Assembly (NCBI GenBank): GCA_012729015.1
Contig: JAAYDY010000019.1
Location: 45,117 to 109,116 of the forward strand
Origin: Phycisphaerae bacterium
Lineage (GTDB): Bacteria; Planctomycetota; Phycisphaerae; FEN-1346; JAACEH01
Direction of reading: 5' to 3'
DNA: 64,000 bases
The stretch's first letter is position 1. Each line of letters begins with the position of its first letter. Below the pieces are notes generated by a model. That model had not been told where the DNA came from and searched no databases. It saw only the letters and a program-made list of their open reading frames with translations. Shown in pieces: positions 16,362 through 26,534 of the stretch. The position numbers were made by a program, and so were the translations under genes.

Positions 16362-16829
16362 ATGAAACCTCCGGGAGGAAGACATCGGGGACAGGGGAAG
16401 ATGGAAATCCAGATGACCCCGATGATTGACATCGTATTCAACCTGATCATCTTCTTCATCCTGATGCCGTCGTTCGAGGCGAAGGAGGGCTACCTGCCCT
16501 CGAACCTGCCGAGCGACACGGGCACGCAGAGCGCCGAGCGGAAGGATCTGAACAAGCTGCGGATCGACATTTACCATGTCGAGCCGTATCCGGAGAAGAA
16601 GAAGGAAGCGCGAGTCGTGCTGAACGGCGAGCCGATGAACGACTACGCGGAGCTGCGCAAACGTCTGCGAGAGACGCGCCGCGCCCTGTCGGAGCAGGGT
16701 CGGGACATCGAGAAGGTGCCCGTGGTGATCTCTCCGGACCAGGTGGTGTGGCAGTTGCATGTGGTGGCGGTATTCGACTCGGCGATTGACGCCGGGTTCA
16801 AGGACATCCAGTTTACGGTTCCGAAGTAG
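16362..16829 (+). CDS. ExbD/TolR-like protein (second of three)
   Basis: A 155-residue ExbD-type protein with proton-path Asp23 in Thr-Pro-Met-Ile-Asp-Ile-Val-Phe and one transmembrane helix (about 19-41). The periplasmic part starts with Leu-Pro-Ser-Asn-Leu-Pro-Ser, and the protein ends in Phe-Thr-Val-Pro-Lys. It is strikingly similar to the third copy at 16922 in the helix, the residues just after it and the last 25 residues, so these two arose by a fairly recent duplication. ATG 16362 is 12 bp after the first copy's stop and has its own GGGAG. Confidence 0.9.
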   Translation: MKPPGGRHRGQGKMEIQMTPMIDIVFNLIIFFILMPSFEAKEGYLPSNLPSDTGTQSAERKDLNKLRIDIYHVEPYPEKKKEARVVLNGEPMNDYAELRKRLRETRRALSEQGRDIEKVPVVISPDQVVWQLHVVAVFDSAIDAGFKDIQFTVPK

Positions 16830-16921
16830 TCTGTTCGGAGCCGCACCGGGCGCGATGGCACGGCACCGGGTCCGGTCGATTAGCGAAGTCTCTCCAACAG
16901 GGCTGAGCCCAGGAGGTCGCT

Positions 16922-17380
16922 ATGACACCGGCACGCGAGGGCGGGCAGCGAAGGGGTCGGATGGGGTTGCAGATGACCCCGATGATCGACATCGTGTTCA
17001 ACCTGGTGATCTTTTTCATGCTGATGCCGTCGTTCGAGGCCGGCGACGGCTTCCTGCCGACCAACCTGCCCTCGGGTCTGGGGCCCGGGGGGGATGCCCC
17101 GACCCGGGGGTGGCGGCTGGATCTGCATCATGTGGAACCATGGCCCGATTGTCGGCACGAGGCGCGTATCGTGTTCTGCGGCGAGCCGGTGGCCGATTAC
17201 GGCGCGCTGAGAGAGCGGCTGAGGCAGACGCGACGTGAGGCCGACGGCGTGGAAGCGCTGTCCGGCGAGCCGCTGATCATCGCGCCCGATCAGGTGGTGG
17301 AGCACCGCCACGTGGTGGCGGCGTTCGACGCCGCCGTCGATGCCGGGTTCAAAGACATCCGCTTCACGGTCCCGAAGTGA
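16922..17380 (+). CDS. ExbD/TolR-like protein (third of three)
   Basis: A 152-residue ExbD-type protein. Asp23 lies in the conserved Thr-Pro-Met-Ile-Asp-Ile-Val-Phe helix, followed by Met-Pro-Ser-Phe-Glu-Ala and Leu-Pro-Thr-Asn-Leu-Pro-Ser. It ends with Phe-Thr-Val-Pro-Lys exactly as the second copy does. The middle periplasmic stretch (about 50-110) differs most, which is where partner specificity would be expected. ATG 16922 has a strong AGGAGGT. The next gene, a large exported TPR-like protein, starts 76 bp later. Confidence 0.9.
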   Translation: MTPAREGGQRRGRMGLQMTPMIDIVFNLVIFFMLMPSFEAGDGFLPTNLPSGLGPGGDAPTRGWRLDLHHVEPWPDCRHEARIVFCGEPVADYGALRERLRQTRREADGVEALSGEPLIIAPDQVVEHRHVVAAFDAAVDAGFKDIRFTVPK

Positions 17381-17456
17381 GCCGCCGCGAAGTGCGGGGC
17401 GGCGAGCGGGCGGGTCGCGAGTGCGGCGAGCGACCAGGCGAGAGAAGGAGAAGCAC

Positions 17457-20276
17457 ATGACGTTTCGTCGCGGCTTGCTATGCGTGGTGTTCTGCGGGAC
17501 GGCGATGCTGGCGTCCGACGCGCTGGTCCTGGCGCAGTCGGGCCGGGAAGAGGCCTTCGCCAAGGGCCTCCAGCGCCGGGCCCTGTACCGCCTTCTGGAG
17601 CAGTATCTTGAGGAACAGGAGGCCTCGGGCGGCGATCCGCTGCTGATCAAGGAACAGCAGGCCGCGTTGCACGACGTGCAGGCCCAGCAGTCGGGCGACG
17701 AGCGCGAGCGCGACAAGCTGTTCGGCAAGGCCAAGCAGCGGTACCGCGAGCTGATCGACGCCGTGGCGAAGCGCGCCGGCGACGAGAACGACACCAAGGC
17801 GAAGACGGGCCTGCGACTCAGGGTGCTGAACCTCAAGCTTTCGCTGGCGCAGATGATCTGGCAGCGCGAGGCGTTCAATCAGCTCAATTACCTGGAAATC
17901 ACCAACAAGCAGCGAGGCAACCGCGAGAAGATCGCCCGGCTGATGCGCGAGGCGACGGACCTGTTCTTCGAGATCTACAACGAGTCGTCGACGTGGTCGG
18001 CCGAATTGGAAAAGTCGCCGGAGTTCGACGCGACGGCGTTCGCCGAGACCGAGCAGTTGAAGGAGTATTCGACGTACCAGATGGCCTGGACGTCGTATTA
18101 CCTGGCCTATGCCCTGCCTGAAGGGGACAAGGATCGCGAGGGACTGCTGAAGGACGCGATCGCCAAGTTCACGAACTTCGCCAAGCGCGAGGACGATTTC
18201 CAGGCCAAGTGGGAATCGTTCAAGGGCATCGGGATGTGCTACCGGGAACTCGGCGACGCGACTCAGGCCGTGGAGAACCTGCGCAAGGCGCTGAACGAGA
18301 AGGTGCTGAGCAACCCGGACCTCGTTCCGTTCTGCATCACGGTGCACTACGAGATTGCCCAGACGTACCTGGCCGGCGGCAAGTTCGCCGAGGCGCGGCA
18401 GGCCGTGGAGGAGCTGCGCAAGTGGAACCCGGAAGGGCTGAAAGAGTCGTTCCACGGTCAGCACCTGTTGCCGCTGCTGGACGCCCGGATCACGCTGGCC
18501 GAGGGTCAGACCGATCCGGCGAAGCGCGAGGCCGGTCTGGAGATGATGCGGCAGTTGTGGCTTCGCGGCGGGATCTGGACGGAACTGGTGGCCTCCGAGG
18601 TCGGGAAGCTGATTGCCAAGAAGGACATGGCCGATCTGAAGCCGTTTGAGATCTGGATTGTCGCGTCCGAGGCGTTCACGGGGGAGAAGTACGAGGAAGC
18701 GGCCAAGTACTTCGAGCAGTACGTGAAGATCGTGCCGACCAGCGATCCGACGCACCCGGTGGCCAAGTACAACCTGGCGCGCTGCTACGACAAGCTGTCG
18801 GAGAAGCTCGATGGAAGCGCGAAGGAACGGCTGATGATCATGTCGGCCAACGGGTTCCAGGAGATCGCCGAGAAGTTCCCGACGTTCGAGTCCCGGGATC
18901 AGGCGGCCCAGGCGTGCGTGAAGATGTGGGAGAAGATTCACGCGGCCAACAGCACGCCGGAGAACCTCCAGCGGTTCACGGACATGGTGGCGTGGCTGGC
19001 GGGCAAGGGGCCTGCCGTTCAGCAGAACGGGTCGGCGGCCGAGACGCAGTGGCTTCTGGCGCGGCTGCTGAAGCACCAGGGCAAGTTCGACGAGGCCGCG
19101 GTTGCGTTTGCCAAGGTGACGACCGACAGCGAGAACTACTACGAGGCCATGTTCGAGGCGCCGAACTGCTTCGCACTGGACATCCTGCAGAACAAGGTGG
19201 ATCGCATTTCGGCGGATCAGCTCAAGCGGCTGGCCGACGAGGCTGTCACCAAGATCGAGAGTTTCGTGAGTCTGGCCGCCGGGGTGAACAATCCGCCGGC
19301 GGAGCTTCGCAAGTCGTTGCGCGAGAATGCCGCGAAGCTGCTCGTGACGGGTGCGGAACTGCTGTCGCAGAAGGAGATTCAGCAGTTCGCTCGCGGCCTG
19401 AAGCTGATTGAGCGTTACCAGCAGGAGTACCAGGACCAGAGCGGCCTGCTCGGAGCGGCGCTGAAGGTCAAGATCTACTGCTACCAGGGTCTGGGGCAGT
19501 TGGACAAGGCGTATGAGGAAATCGAGAAGCTGATTCAGAGCAGTTCGCCCGAGATCGTGATTGCGGTGCTTCAGGACCTGTTCGTGGACATCACCGAAGA
19601 GATACGCCAGCTCGTGAGCCGCGGCATGATGGACCGGGCGCGGGAGCGCGTGGCCATGGCCGATACGATCGGCGGTCGGTTCCAGGACTTCCTGATCAAG
19701 AAGAAAGCCGGATTGGCCAATCAGCCCAGCGCCTCGAAAGAGATCGCGACGATTGACGGGCAGATCGAGACCGTGAAGGGGCAGTTGGCCGAGTTGCACA
19801 TGCAGGCACGCGACCTGGACGGGCCGACCGGGGCCATCGCCCGGTACACGGGGCTGATCGGCTTCGATCCGTACACCCACACGAAGTACGAGACGATCAA
19901 CCTGTTCTACCTTCAGGGGCTGGCCGCCAGCACGCAGTACTACGGCCAGCAACTCCTGGAGAAGGGGCAGCGGAAAGAGGCGTATGATGCCCTTCTGAGG
20001 TCCGTCAAGTACTGGGATCTGGTGTCGGATGGGTATGCTGCATCGCCTGATGAGGACATGAAGCGCAAGCAGTGGGAAGCCCACTACGAGCGTTGCGCGG
20101 TGCGCGTGGACCTGCACGATCTGGAGCAGGAGTTCAACAAGACGAATCCGATGGATTACAAGCAGGAGGTCAAGGGATTCATTCTGTTGAACCGTTCGTC
20201 GAAGTCGTCGTTCGGCGGACCGGACATCAAGGTGAAGTTCGACCGGATGGCCGATTCGCTCGGCCTGGCGCGATAA
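17457..20276 (+). CDS. Large exported TPR-like repeat protein
   Basis: A 939-residue protein. Residues 1-26 form a signal peptide ending near Leu-Ala-Gln-Ser. The rest is almost entirely alpha-helical with repeated helix-turn-helix units resembling tetratricopeptide repeats; one example is the Tyr-Asn-Leu-Ala-Arg-Cys-Tyr-Asp-Lys-Leu segment near residue 440. It therefore looks like a periplasmic protein-interaction scaffold with no visible enzyme motif. ATG 17457 is chosen because it begins the signal peptide and has GAAGGAG upstream. It is the last gene of the operon and is followed by an intrinsic terminator. Planctomycetal relatives are usually called tetratricopeptide repeat proteins; a precise role is not known. 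Confidence 0.8.
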   Translation: MTFRRGLLCVVFCGTAMLASDALVLAQSGREEAFAKGLQRRALYRLLEQYLEEQEASGGDPLLIKEQQAALHDVQAQQSGDERERDKLFGKAKQRYRELIDAVAKRAGDENDTKAKTGLRLRVLNLKLSLAQMIWQREAFNQLNYLEITNKQRGNREKIARLMREATDLFFEIYNESSTWSAELEKSPEFDATAFAETEQLKEYSTYQMAWTSYYLAYALPEGDKDREGLLKDAIAKFTNFAKREDDFQAKWESFKGIGMCYRELGDATQAVENLRKALNEKVLSNPDLVPFCITVHYEIAQTYLAGGKFAEARQAVEELRKWNPEGLKESFHGQHLLPLLDARITLAEGQTDPAKREAGLEMMRQLWLRGGIWTELVASEVGKLIAKKDMADLKPFEIWIVASEAFTGEKYEEAAKYFEQYVKIVPTSDPTHPVAKYNLARCYDKLSEKLDGSAKERLMIMSANGFQEIAEKFPTFESRDQAAQACVKMWEKIHAANSTPENLQRFTDMVAWLAGKGPAVQQNGSAAETQWLLARLLKHQGKFDEAAVAFAKVTTDSENYYEAMFEAPNCFALDILQNKVDRISADQLKRLADEAVTKIESFVSLAAGVNNPPAELRKSLRENAAKLLVTGAELLSQKEIQQFARGLKLIERYQQEYQDQSGLLGAALKVKIYCYQGLGQLDKAYEEIEKLIQSSSPEIVIAVLQDLFVDITEEIRQLVSRGMMDRARERVAMADTIGGRFQDFLIKKKAGLANQPSASKEIATIDGQIETVKGQLAELHMQARDLDGPTGAIARYTGLIGFDPYTHTKYETINLFYLQGLAASTQYYGQQLLEKGQRKEAYDALLRSVKYWDLVSDGYAASPDEDMKRKQWEAHYERCAVRVDLHDLEQEFNKTNPMDYKQEVKGFILLNRSSKSSFGGPDIKVKFDRMADSLGLAR

Positions 20277-20321
20277 CAGCCGGCCGGCGGTTGACGGCGT
20301 TCGGCATGAGTGGAGCATCAC

Positions 20322-20350
20322 AAGCGCGGCCTTCGGGCCGCGTTTGTTTT
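20322..20350 (+). terminator. Rho-independent terminator of the VWA/ExbBD operon
   Basis: A 7-bp core stem CGCGGCC/GGCCGCG around a TTCG tetraloop (stem from about 20325 to 20342), extended by A-T and G-T pairs and followed by TTTGTTTT. It lies 46 bp after the TPR-like gene and just before miaB. Confidence 0.85.
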
Positions 20351-20365
20351 CCTGTGAGCGAGGCA

Positions 20366-21772
20366 ATGGCCCAGAAGACGTTTCACGTCGAGGTGTACGG
20401 CTGCCAGATGAACAAGCTGGACGGCCAGTTGGCGGCCGATCGGCTGCGGGCCATGGGGCTGCGCGAGGCCGTCGGGCTGCGCGACGCCGACGTGGTGCTG
20501 TTCGTCACGTGCAGCGTGCGTCAGCATGCCGAGGACCGCGTCTACAGCAACGCCGGCAAGCTGAAGCATCGCAAGGCCCGGCAGCCGGGCCTGGTCATCG
20601 GCATCCTGGGGTGCATGGCCGAGAAGGATCGCGACGACATTTTCCGTCGTCTGCCGCACGTGGACTTCATCTGCGGGCCGGGGCACCTGGATCGGCTGGA
20701 GGACCTTGTGCGCGAAGCGACGGCTCGCGGGGCGGGGGGCCATCTTGCGGCACTGGACGCGCCGCGAGCCGCGCGGTCCCCGGGCGACGTGGACGACCAT
20801 TTGGAAGCGTTCGAACTGGGCCGTCTGACGCCCGTCGGGGAGCATCCGTTTCACGCCTACGTTCGCGTGATGCGGGGTTGCGACAACTTCTGCGCCTACT
20901 GCATCGTGCCGTACGTTCGTGGTCCGGAGGCGAGCCGTCCGCCCTCGGCAATTCTCGACGAGGTCGGTCGCCTGGTGGCGGCGGGTGTGCGGCACGTGAC
21001 GCTCCTGGGGCAGAGCATCGGGTCGTATGCTCGCCAGGAGCAAGGGCGGCTGTGGCAATTGGCCGACCTGGTGCGGGCGGCGGCCGAGATTGAAGGGCTG
21101 GTGCGTCTGGATTTCGTCACCACCCATCCGAAGAACCTGAGCGACGCCATCATCGAGTGTCTGGCCGCGGGGCCTCCGGTGGCCCCGTACCTTCACGTGC
21201 CCGCGCAGAGCGGTTCGGACCGTGTCTTGCGGGCGATGCACCGCGGCTACACGATCGGTGAGTATCGCGAGCGGGTGGCCGCGGCTCGTCGCCGCGTGCC
21301 GGGGTTGAGCGTCGCGTCGGACTTCATCGTGGGGTATCCCGGCGAGAGCGACGAGGACTTCGAGGCGACCGTCGCCCTGATTCGCGAGATGGACTTCTCG
21401 CAGGTGTTCGCGTTCAAGTACTCGGTTCGGCCCGGCACGGCGGCGGCACGGCTGGATGACGACGTTCCCGAGGACATGAAGAAGGACCGCCTGGCGCGGC
21501 TCCTGAAGGTCTGGTCCGAGTCGGCGTTGCGGAGCAAGCGAGCCCTGATCGGCCGCACGGTCGAGTGCCTGGTCACCGGCCCCAGTCCGAAGCCACATCT
21601 GGATGCCGCGGAGGGGGGCGATGGCGGCGGGAGGATGCAGCTTTCGTCGCGTTCGCCGGGGCAGCAGATCGTTCTGTTCGAAGGGCCGTCCGGGCTGATC
21701 GGCAGCATGGTGCCGGTGCGGATCACGCGGGTTTCGCCGATCACGTTGTTCGGCGAGGCGGTCGCCGTGTGA
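20366..21772 (+). CDS. miaB: tRNA-2-methylthio-N6-dimethylallyladenosine synthase MiaB
   Basis: A 468-residue methylthiotransferase that adds the 2-methylthio group to i6A37 in tRNAs. The UPF0004 domain has its three cysteines: Cys13 in Tyr-Gly-Cys-Gln-Met-Asn, then the cysteines in Val-Thr-Cys-Ser-Val-Arg and Leu-Gly-Cys-Met-Ala-Glu. The radical-SAM motif Cys-x-x-x-Cys-x-x-Cys is in Gly-Cys-Asp-Asn-Phe-Cys-Ala-Tyr-Cys near residue 170. A C-terminal TRAM domain follows (about 385-468). ATG 20366 fits the family N-terminus; an in-frame GTG at 20354 is possible. The gene stands alone between the preceding terminator and the eno promoter. The variant with the TRAM domain and no MtaB-type features supports MiaB. 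Confidence 0.93.
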   Translation: MAQKTFHVEVYGCQMNKLDGQLAADRLRAMGLREAVGLRDADVVLFVTCSVRQHAEDRVYSNAGKLKHRKARQPGLVIGILGCMAEKDRDDIFRRLPHVDFICGPGHLDRLEDLVREATARGAGGHLAALDAPRAARSPGDVDDHLEAFELGRLTPVGEHPFHAYVRVMRGCDNFCAYCIVPYVRGPEASRPPSAILDEVGRLVAAGVRHVTLLGQSIGSYARQEQGRLWQLADLVRAAAEIEGLVRLDFVTTHPKNLSDAIIECLAAGPPVAPYLHVPAQSGSDRVLRAMHRGYTIGEYRERVAAARRRVPGLSVASDFIVGYPGESDEDFEATVALIREMDFSQVFAFKYSVRPGTAAARLDDDVPEDMKKDRLARLLKVWSESALRSKRALIGRTVECLVTGPSPKPHLDAAEGGDGGGRMQLSSRSPGQQIVLFEGPSGLIGSMVPVRITRVSPITLFGEAVAV

Positions 21773-21797
21773 CGCTTTCATGGCGGCGAGTTCCCTC

Positions 21798-21825
21798 TTG
21801 GAATTTGACCCGGAGAGCTTATACT
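21798..21825 (+). promoter_or_regulatory. Putative sigma-70 promoter of eno
   Basis: A -35-like TTGGAA (21798-21803) and a -10-like TATACT (21820-21825) have a 16-bp spacer, upstream of the eno start at 21904 in an otherwise GC-rich stretch. Confidence 0.45.
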
Positions 21826-21891
21826 GTCGGGTTCACGTTGCCGGGCCGGGCGGTCCGGCGACTGGACAGACTGTGGTCACTCAGGAAATGA

Positions 21892-23669
<1,778 letters not shown>

Positions 23670-23692
23670 TGGGCGTACGTGGAGTTAACGAA

Positions 23693-23734
23693 ACGGGCGG
23701 CTCTCCGATGGACAGAGAGCCGCCCGTGTTCTTT
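23693..23734. terminator. Bidirectional terminator hairpin
   Basis: A perfect 13-bp stem (23693-23705 with 23715-23727) and a 9-base loop, followed on the + side by GTTCTTT. It lies between the convergent FtsB/DivIC-like and PEP-CTERM genes and could serve both. Confidence 0.85.
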
Positions 23735-23758
23735 GCGCGGTGATGTTTGTGGCCGGTC

Positions 23759-24466
23759 CTACCGGCGTCGTCGTGCAAAGGCCATGATGCCCATGCCGAG
23801 GCCGAGGACGGCCATGGTGCCCGGCTCGGGAACCGGAGACTCTTCAATACGGTGACCGGAGATGAAGAGCTCTTCGTACCCGCTGTCCAGGTTGGACGCC
23901 TCCAGGTAGAACGACACCGTGTCGGTGAGAGCAAACGCAGTCAGGTCGATCCCGTCAGTTCCGGTGATCCGGAAGTCGGAGTATCCAGAGCCGTTGTCGG
24001 GCGCGTCCAGGGTGACTGGACCCGCCGTCGAGTAAACGGTTGTTCCGATCATGATCTGAAACAGGTCGATGGTGATCGCGTGCTTCTTGCCGGCGCCGGG
24101 TTCGTTGATGTCCAGCTCCACCTGGAGCAGGCTGAACGACGGGGCGACGTTGGCGTCGAGGAAGGTCAGCAACTCCCCGACCGTCAGGGTCTCGGTCTCG
24201 CCGACTGTCGGCCACGTGCCGGCAAACGTCGAACCGTGTCCGGGCATGTTCCTGTTGGGTGCGGGGATGCCCGCCGGATTGGCCACAGCGTCACCCGTGA
24301 ACAGGAGAATGTCCAGCCGTCCGGACCCGGAGTTGATCGGGGTCGTTGACTGGCTGAACGCCAGATCCCCGGAGACCACCGGGTCTGCCATCGCCGAACC
24401 GGCCATCAAGCCAAGCAGCAGCACCACACCGGCGAATCGGACTTCTCGTGCACCCGCAATCCTCAT
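23759..24466 (-). CDS. PEP-CTERM sorting-domain protein
   Basis: A 235-residue exported protein with a signal peptide (about 1-28) and a C-terminal PEP-CTERM module: Val-Pro-Glu-Pro, a hydrophobic helix, and a terminal Arg-Arg-Arg-Arg cluster. PEP-CTERM tails are recognised by an exosortase, which is not in this window. The mature part is predicted to be beta-rich and acidic and has no known enzyme motif. The second ATG (24464-24466) is taken as the start because GGAGG (24473-24477 on the complement) sits 6 bases before it, whereas the first ATG at 24472 directly abuts it. It is probably an exopolysaccharide-associated surface protein. Confidence 0.85.
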   Translation of the reverse strand: MRIAGAREVRFAGVVLLLGLMAGSAMADPVVSGDLAFSQSTTPINSGSGRLDILLFTGDAVANPAGIPAPNRNMPGHGSTFAGTWPTVGETETLTVGELLTFLDANVAPSFSLLQVELDINEPGAGKKHAITIDLFQIMIGTTVYSTAGPVTLDAPDNGSGYSDFRITGTDGIDLTAFALTDTVSFYLEASNLDSGYEELFISGHRIEESPVPEPGTMAVLGLGMGIMAFARRRR

Positions 24467-25210
24467 ATTCATCCTCCTTCCGTGGATTGGCGCATCTGTC
24501 GAGGGCCTTGTGCCCTCTTGGGACGTTTGTGTCTGGTATGTGTCTCCGTGTCGCCGCGGCGTCGGGCGACAGGGCAGTTGGTTGTCTTCAGAGAGAGTCC
24601 TCCCGGAACCCTTATGGGAGTAAGTGTACGGATGGCTGAAGGCGGGTCAAATCGTGCCGAGGGCGACATCGCGGCAGGGCGGCCTCTCGGCAAGACTCCG
24701 GGACCGTCGAGAATACCGGTTCGTGTAGTCCGTCCGATAATGTCACGCAATTCCGCTCGGGATGCCTTGGAATGTCGAATGCCGCGGCGCAGCAGTCCGC
24801 AGCGGTCCCGTGCGGACGGACAGGGACGGAGGCGAAGAAAGAGGAGGAATTGCGTTGCTTGTCCTGAGGAGTTGGGTCGGAGATGGTGGGTTTTTCCGGC
24901 ACATCCGGCATTCTCGGAACGCCCCTGCACGGACCCCTTCCAGGGGGAGGTGCCCGGCCAGAAGGCCAGGCGGTGAGGATCGAACGGAACAATCCTCCCG
25001 CTGCGCTCACTGTAGGGGCGGCTCGCTGCAAGTCCCGAGCCCCGTCGAGGGGTGAGCCGCCCGGAACTCGTCACGTCCTCTCCGTTCGTCACCCTCCCCC
25101 GGCCCTGCGGGCCACCCTCTCCCCTCAAGGGGTCAACAATCCCTCCCCCTCCCAGGGGGAGGTGCCTCCCAATGCGGCGACACCCATGTGTGAGCCACTG
25201 CGTGAGCCAC
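24467..25210. other. Long intergenic region, no convincing gene
   Basis: About 740 bp between the divergent PEP-CTERM and sugar-nucleotide genes. Open frames here have composition unlike protein and are probably spurious. It includes two copies of a 15-base phrase CCAGGGGGAGGTGCC (24940-24954 and 25152-25166). The second copy is the right half of a CCTCCCC/GGGGAGG hairpin. Promoter elements of the minus-strand gene were not recognisable. Confidence 0.5.
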
Positions 25211-25239
25211 TTGTGAAACCGAAGCGGTTCGGTTACGAT
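25211..25239 (+). promoter_or_regulatory. Putative promoter of the sugar-nucleotide genes
   Basis: TTGTGA (25211-25216) and TACGAT (25234-25239) have 17-bp spacing, about 60 bp before the ATG at 25299. Confidence 0.4.
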
Positions 25240-25298
25240 AGACGCCTGTGCATGGCCGTCGGACAGGTCATTGAGCGTTTCTTTCGGTGGAGAGAGTC

Positions 25299-26036
25299 AT
25301 GGCGATGAAGGGTATTGTCCTTGCAGGGGGAACGGGTAGCCGCCTGCGGCCGCTGACGAACGTGACCAACAAGCATCTGTTGCCGGTCGGGCGGTATCCG
25401 ATGATCTATCACCCGATCTACAAGCTGGTCAACGCCGGGGTGACCGAGATTCTGATCGTGACCGGGCGCGAGCACATGGGTGACATTGTCGGCCTGCTGG
25501 GCAGCGGGGTGAATTTCGGCTGCAAGTTCACCTACAAGGTGCAGGATGAGGCGGGCGGCATTGCCCAGGCGCTGGCCCTGGCGGCGCAGTTCGTCGGCAG
25601 CGACAGTTGCTGCGTGATTCTGGGCGACCAGGTTTTCGAGGATTCCATCGCGCCGTTTGTCGAAAACTACCTGAAACAGGGCGGCGGCGCAAAGATCCTG
25701 CTGAAGGAGGTGGAGGACGCGCCGCGGTTCGGCGTGGCCGAGCTGAGCGCCGACCGGCGGACCGTGGTTGGCATCGAGGAAAAGCCCGCTCAGCCGAAGA
25801 CGAATCTGGCGGTTACGGGCATCTACTTCTACGACGCCGAGGTCTTCACGATCGTCCGCACGCTGAAGCCGTCGGGCCGCGGCGAGTTGGAGATTACGGA
25901 CGTCAACAACTGCTACATCGGCCGCGGGCGGATGACGTGGGATCTGCTGAAAGGGTCGTGGACCGACGCCGGCACGTTCGAGTCGCTGCTGAGGGCCAAT
26001 GTGCTGATGAACGACGTGGACATTACCAGGAAGTGA
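25299..26036 (+). CDS. Sugar-1-phosphate nucleotidyltransferase (RmlA-like)
   Basis: A 245-residue nucleotidyltransferase that joins a hexose-1-phosphate to a nucleoside triphosphate. The N-terminal Gly-Gly-Thr-Gly-Ser-Arg-Leu-Arg-Pro-Leu-Thr motif binds the nucleotide. Lys-His-Leu-Leu-Pro-Val and Gly-Asp-Gln-Val-Phe (metal/sugar region) follow, and Glu-Lys-Pro near residue 160 is the second signature. The length fits the short glucose-1-phosphate thymidylyltransferase class without a C-terminal repeat domain. ATG 25299 has GGAGAG upstream; ATG 25305 is also possible. The next gene is an RmlC-like epimerase, so the pair probably makes a dTDP- or UDP-6-deoxyhexose precursor. The rmlB/rmlD partners are not nearby. 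Confidence 0.85.
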   Translation: MAMKGIVLAGGTGSRLRPLTNVTNKHLLPVGRYPMIYHPIYKLVNAGVTEILIVTGREHMGDIVGLLGSGVNFGCKFTYKVQDEAGGIAQALALAAQFVGSDSCCVILGDQVFEDSIAPFVENYLKQGGGAKILLKEVEDAPRFGVAELSADRRTVVGIEEKPAQPKTNLAVTGIYFYDAEVFTIVRTLKPSGRGELEITDVNNCYIGRGRMTWDLLKGSWTDAGTFESLLRANVLMNDVDITRK

Positions 26037-26078
26037 GCTCCCGCGAGGGCCACAACGACGATTCAGGAGAGACGTGCG

Positions 26079-26534
26079 ATGATTGACGGAGTGAGGGTGA
26101 CGCCCAAACGCGTGATTCCGGATGAGCGCGGCCGGCTGGCGGAGATCTTCCGCAGCGACGAGGCGGATTTCGAGCGATTCGGCCAGGTGTATCTGACCAC
26201 GGCCTACCCCGGCGTGGTCAAGGCGTGGCACTACCACAAGAAGCAGACCGACAACTTCTTCTGCGTCGTGGGCATGATGAAGGTGGTGCTGTACGACGCC
26301 CGCGAGGGCAGCCCGACCCACGGCGAGGTGAACGAATTCTTCATGGGACAGCACAATCCGATCCGCCTTCGGATTCCCAAGGGCGTCTACCACGGCTTCA
26401 AGTGTGTCAGCGAAACCGAGGCCATGGTGATCAACGTGCCGACGGAGGTGTACACCCCGAAGGAGCCGGACGAGTACCGCATGCCGGCGCACGATCCGTC
26501 GATTCCCTATGATTGGGCGCGCAAGGATGGTTGA
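26079..26534 (+). CDS. RmlC-like dTDP-sugar 3,5-epimerase family protein
   Basis: A 151-residue cupin of the dTDP-4-dehydrorhamnose 3,5-epimerase family. It keeps the Trp-His-Tyr-His segment near residue 50, the Asp-Ala-Arg-Glu-Gly-Ser-Pro-Thr stretch near 75 and the Ile-Pro-Lys-Gly-Val-Tyr-His-Gly-Phe region near 107. It is shorter than classical RmlC (about 180 residues) and lacks the typical Arg-Gly-Leu-His-Tyr-Gln form, so the substrate may be another 4-keto sugar nucleotide. ATG 26079 has an AGGAGA upstream. It sits 42 bp after the nucleotidyltransferase, and its last codons overlap the next gene by 8 bp. Confidence 0.82.
   Translation: MIDGVRVTPKRVIPDERGRLAEIFRSDEADFERFGQVYLTTAYPGVVKAWHYHKKQTDNFFCVVGMMKVVLYDAREGSPTHGEVNEFFMGQHNPIRLRIPKGVYHGFKCVSETEAMVINVPTEVYTPKEPDEYRMPAHDPSIPYDWARKDG

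Noticed and set aside
17478..20366. A 962-codon minus-strand open frame
   Set aside because: Antisense shadow of the TPR-like gene. The + strand has a signal peptide, a ribosome-binding site and a downstream terminator.
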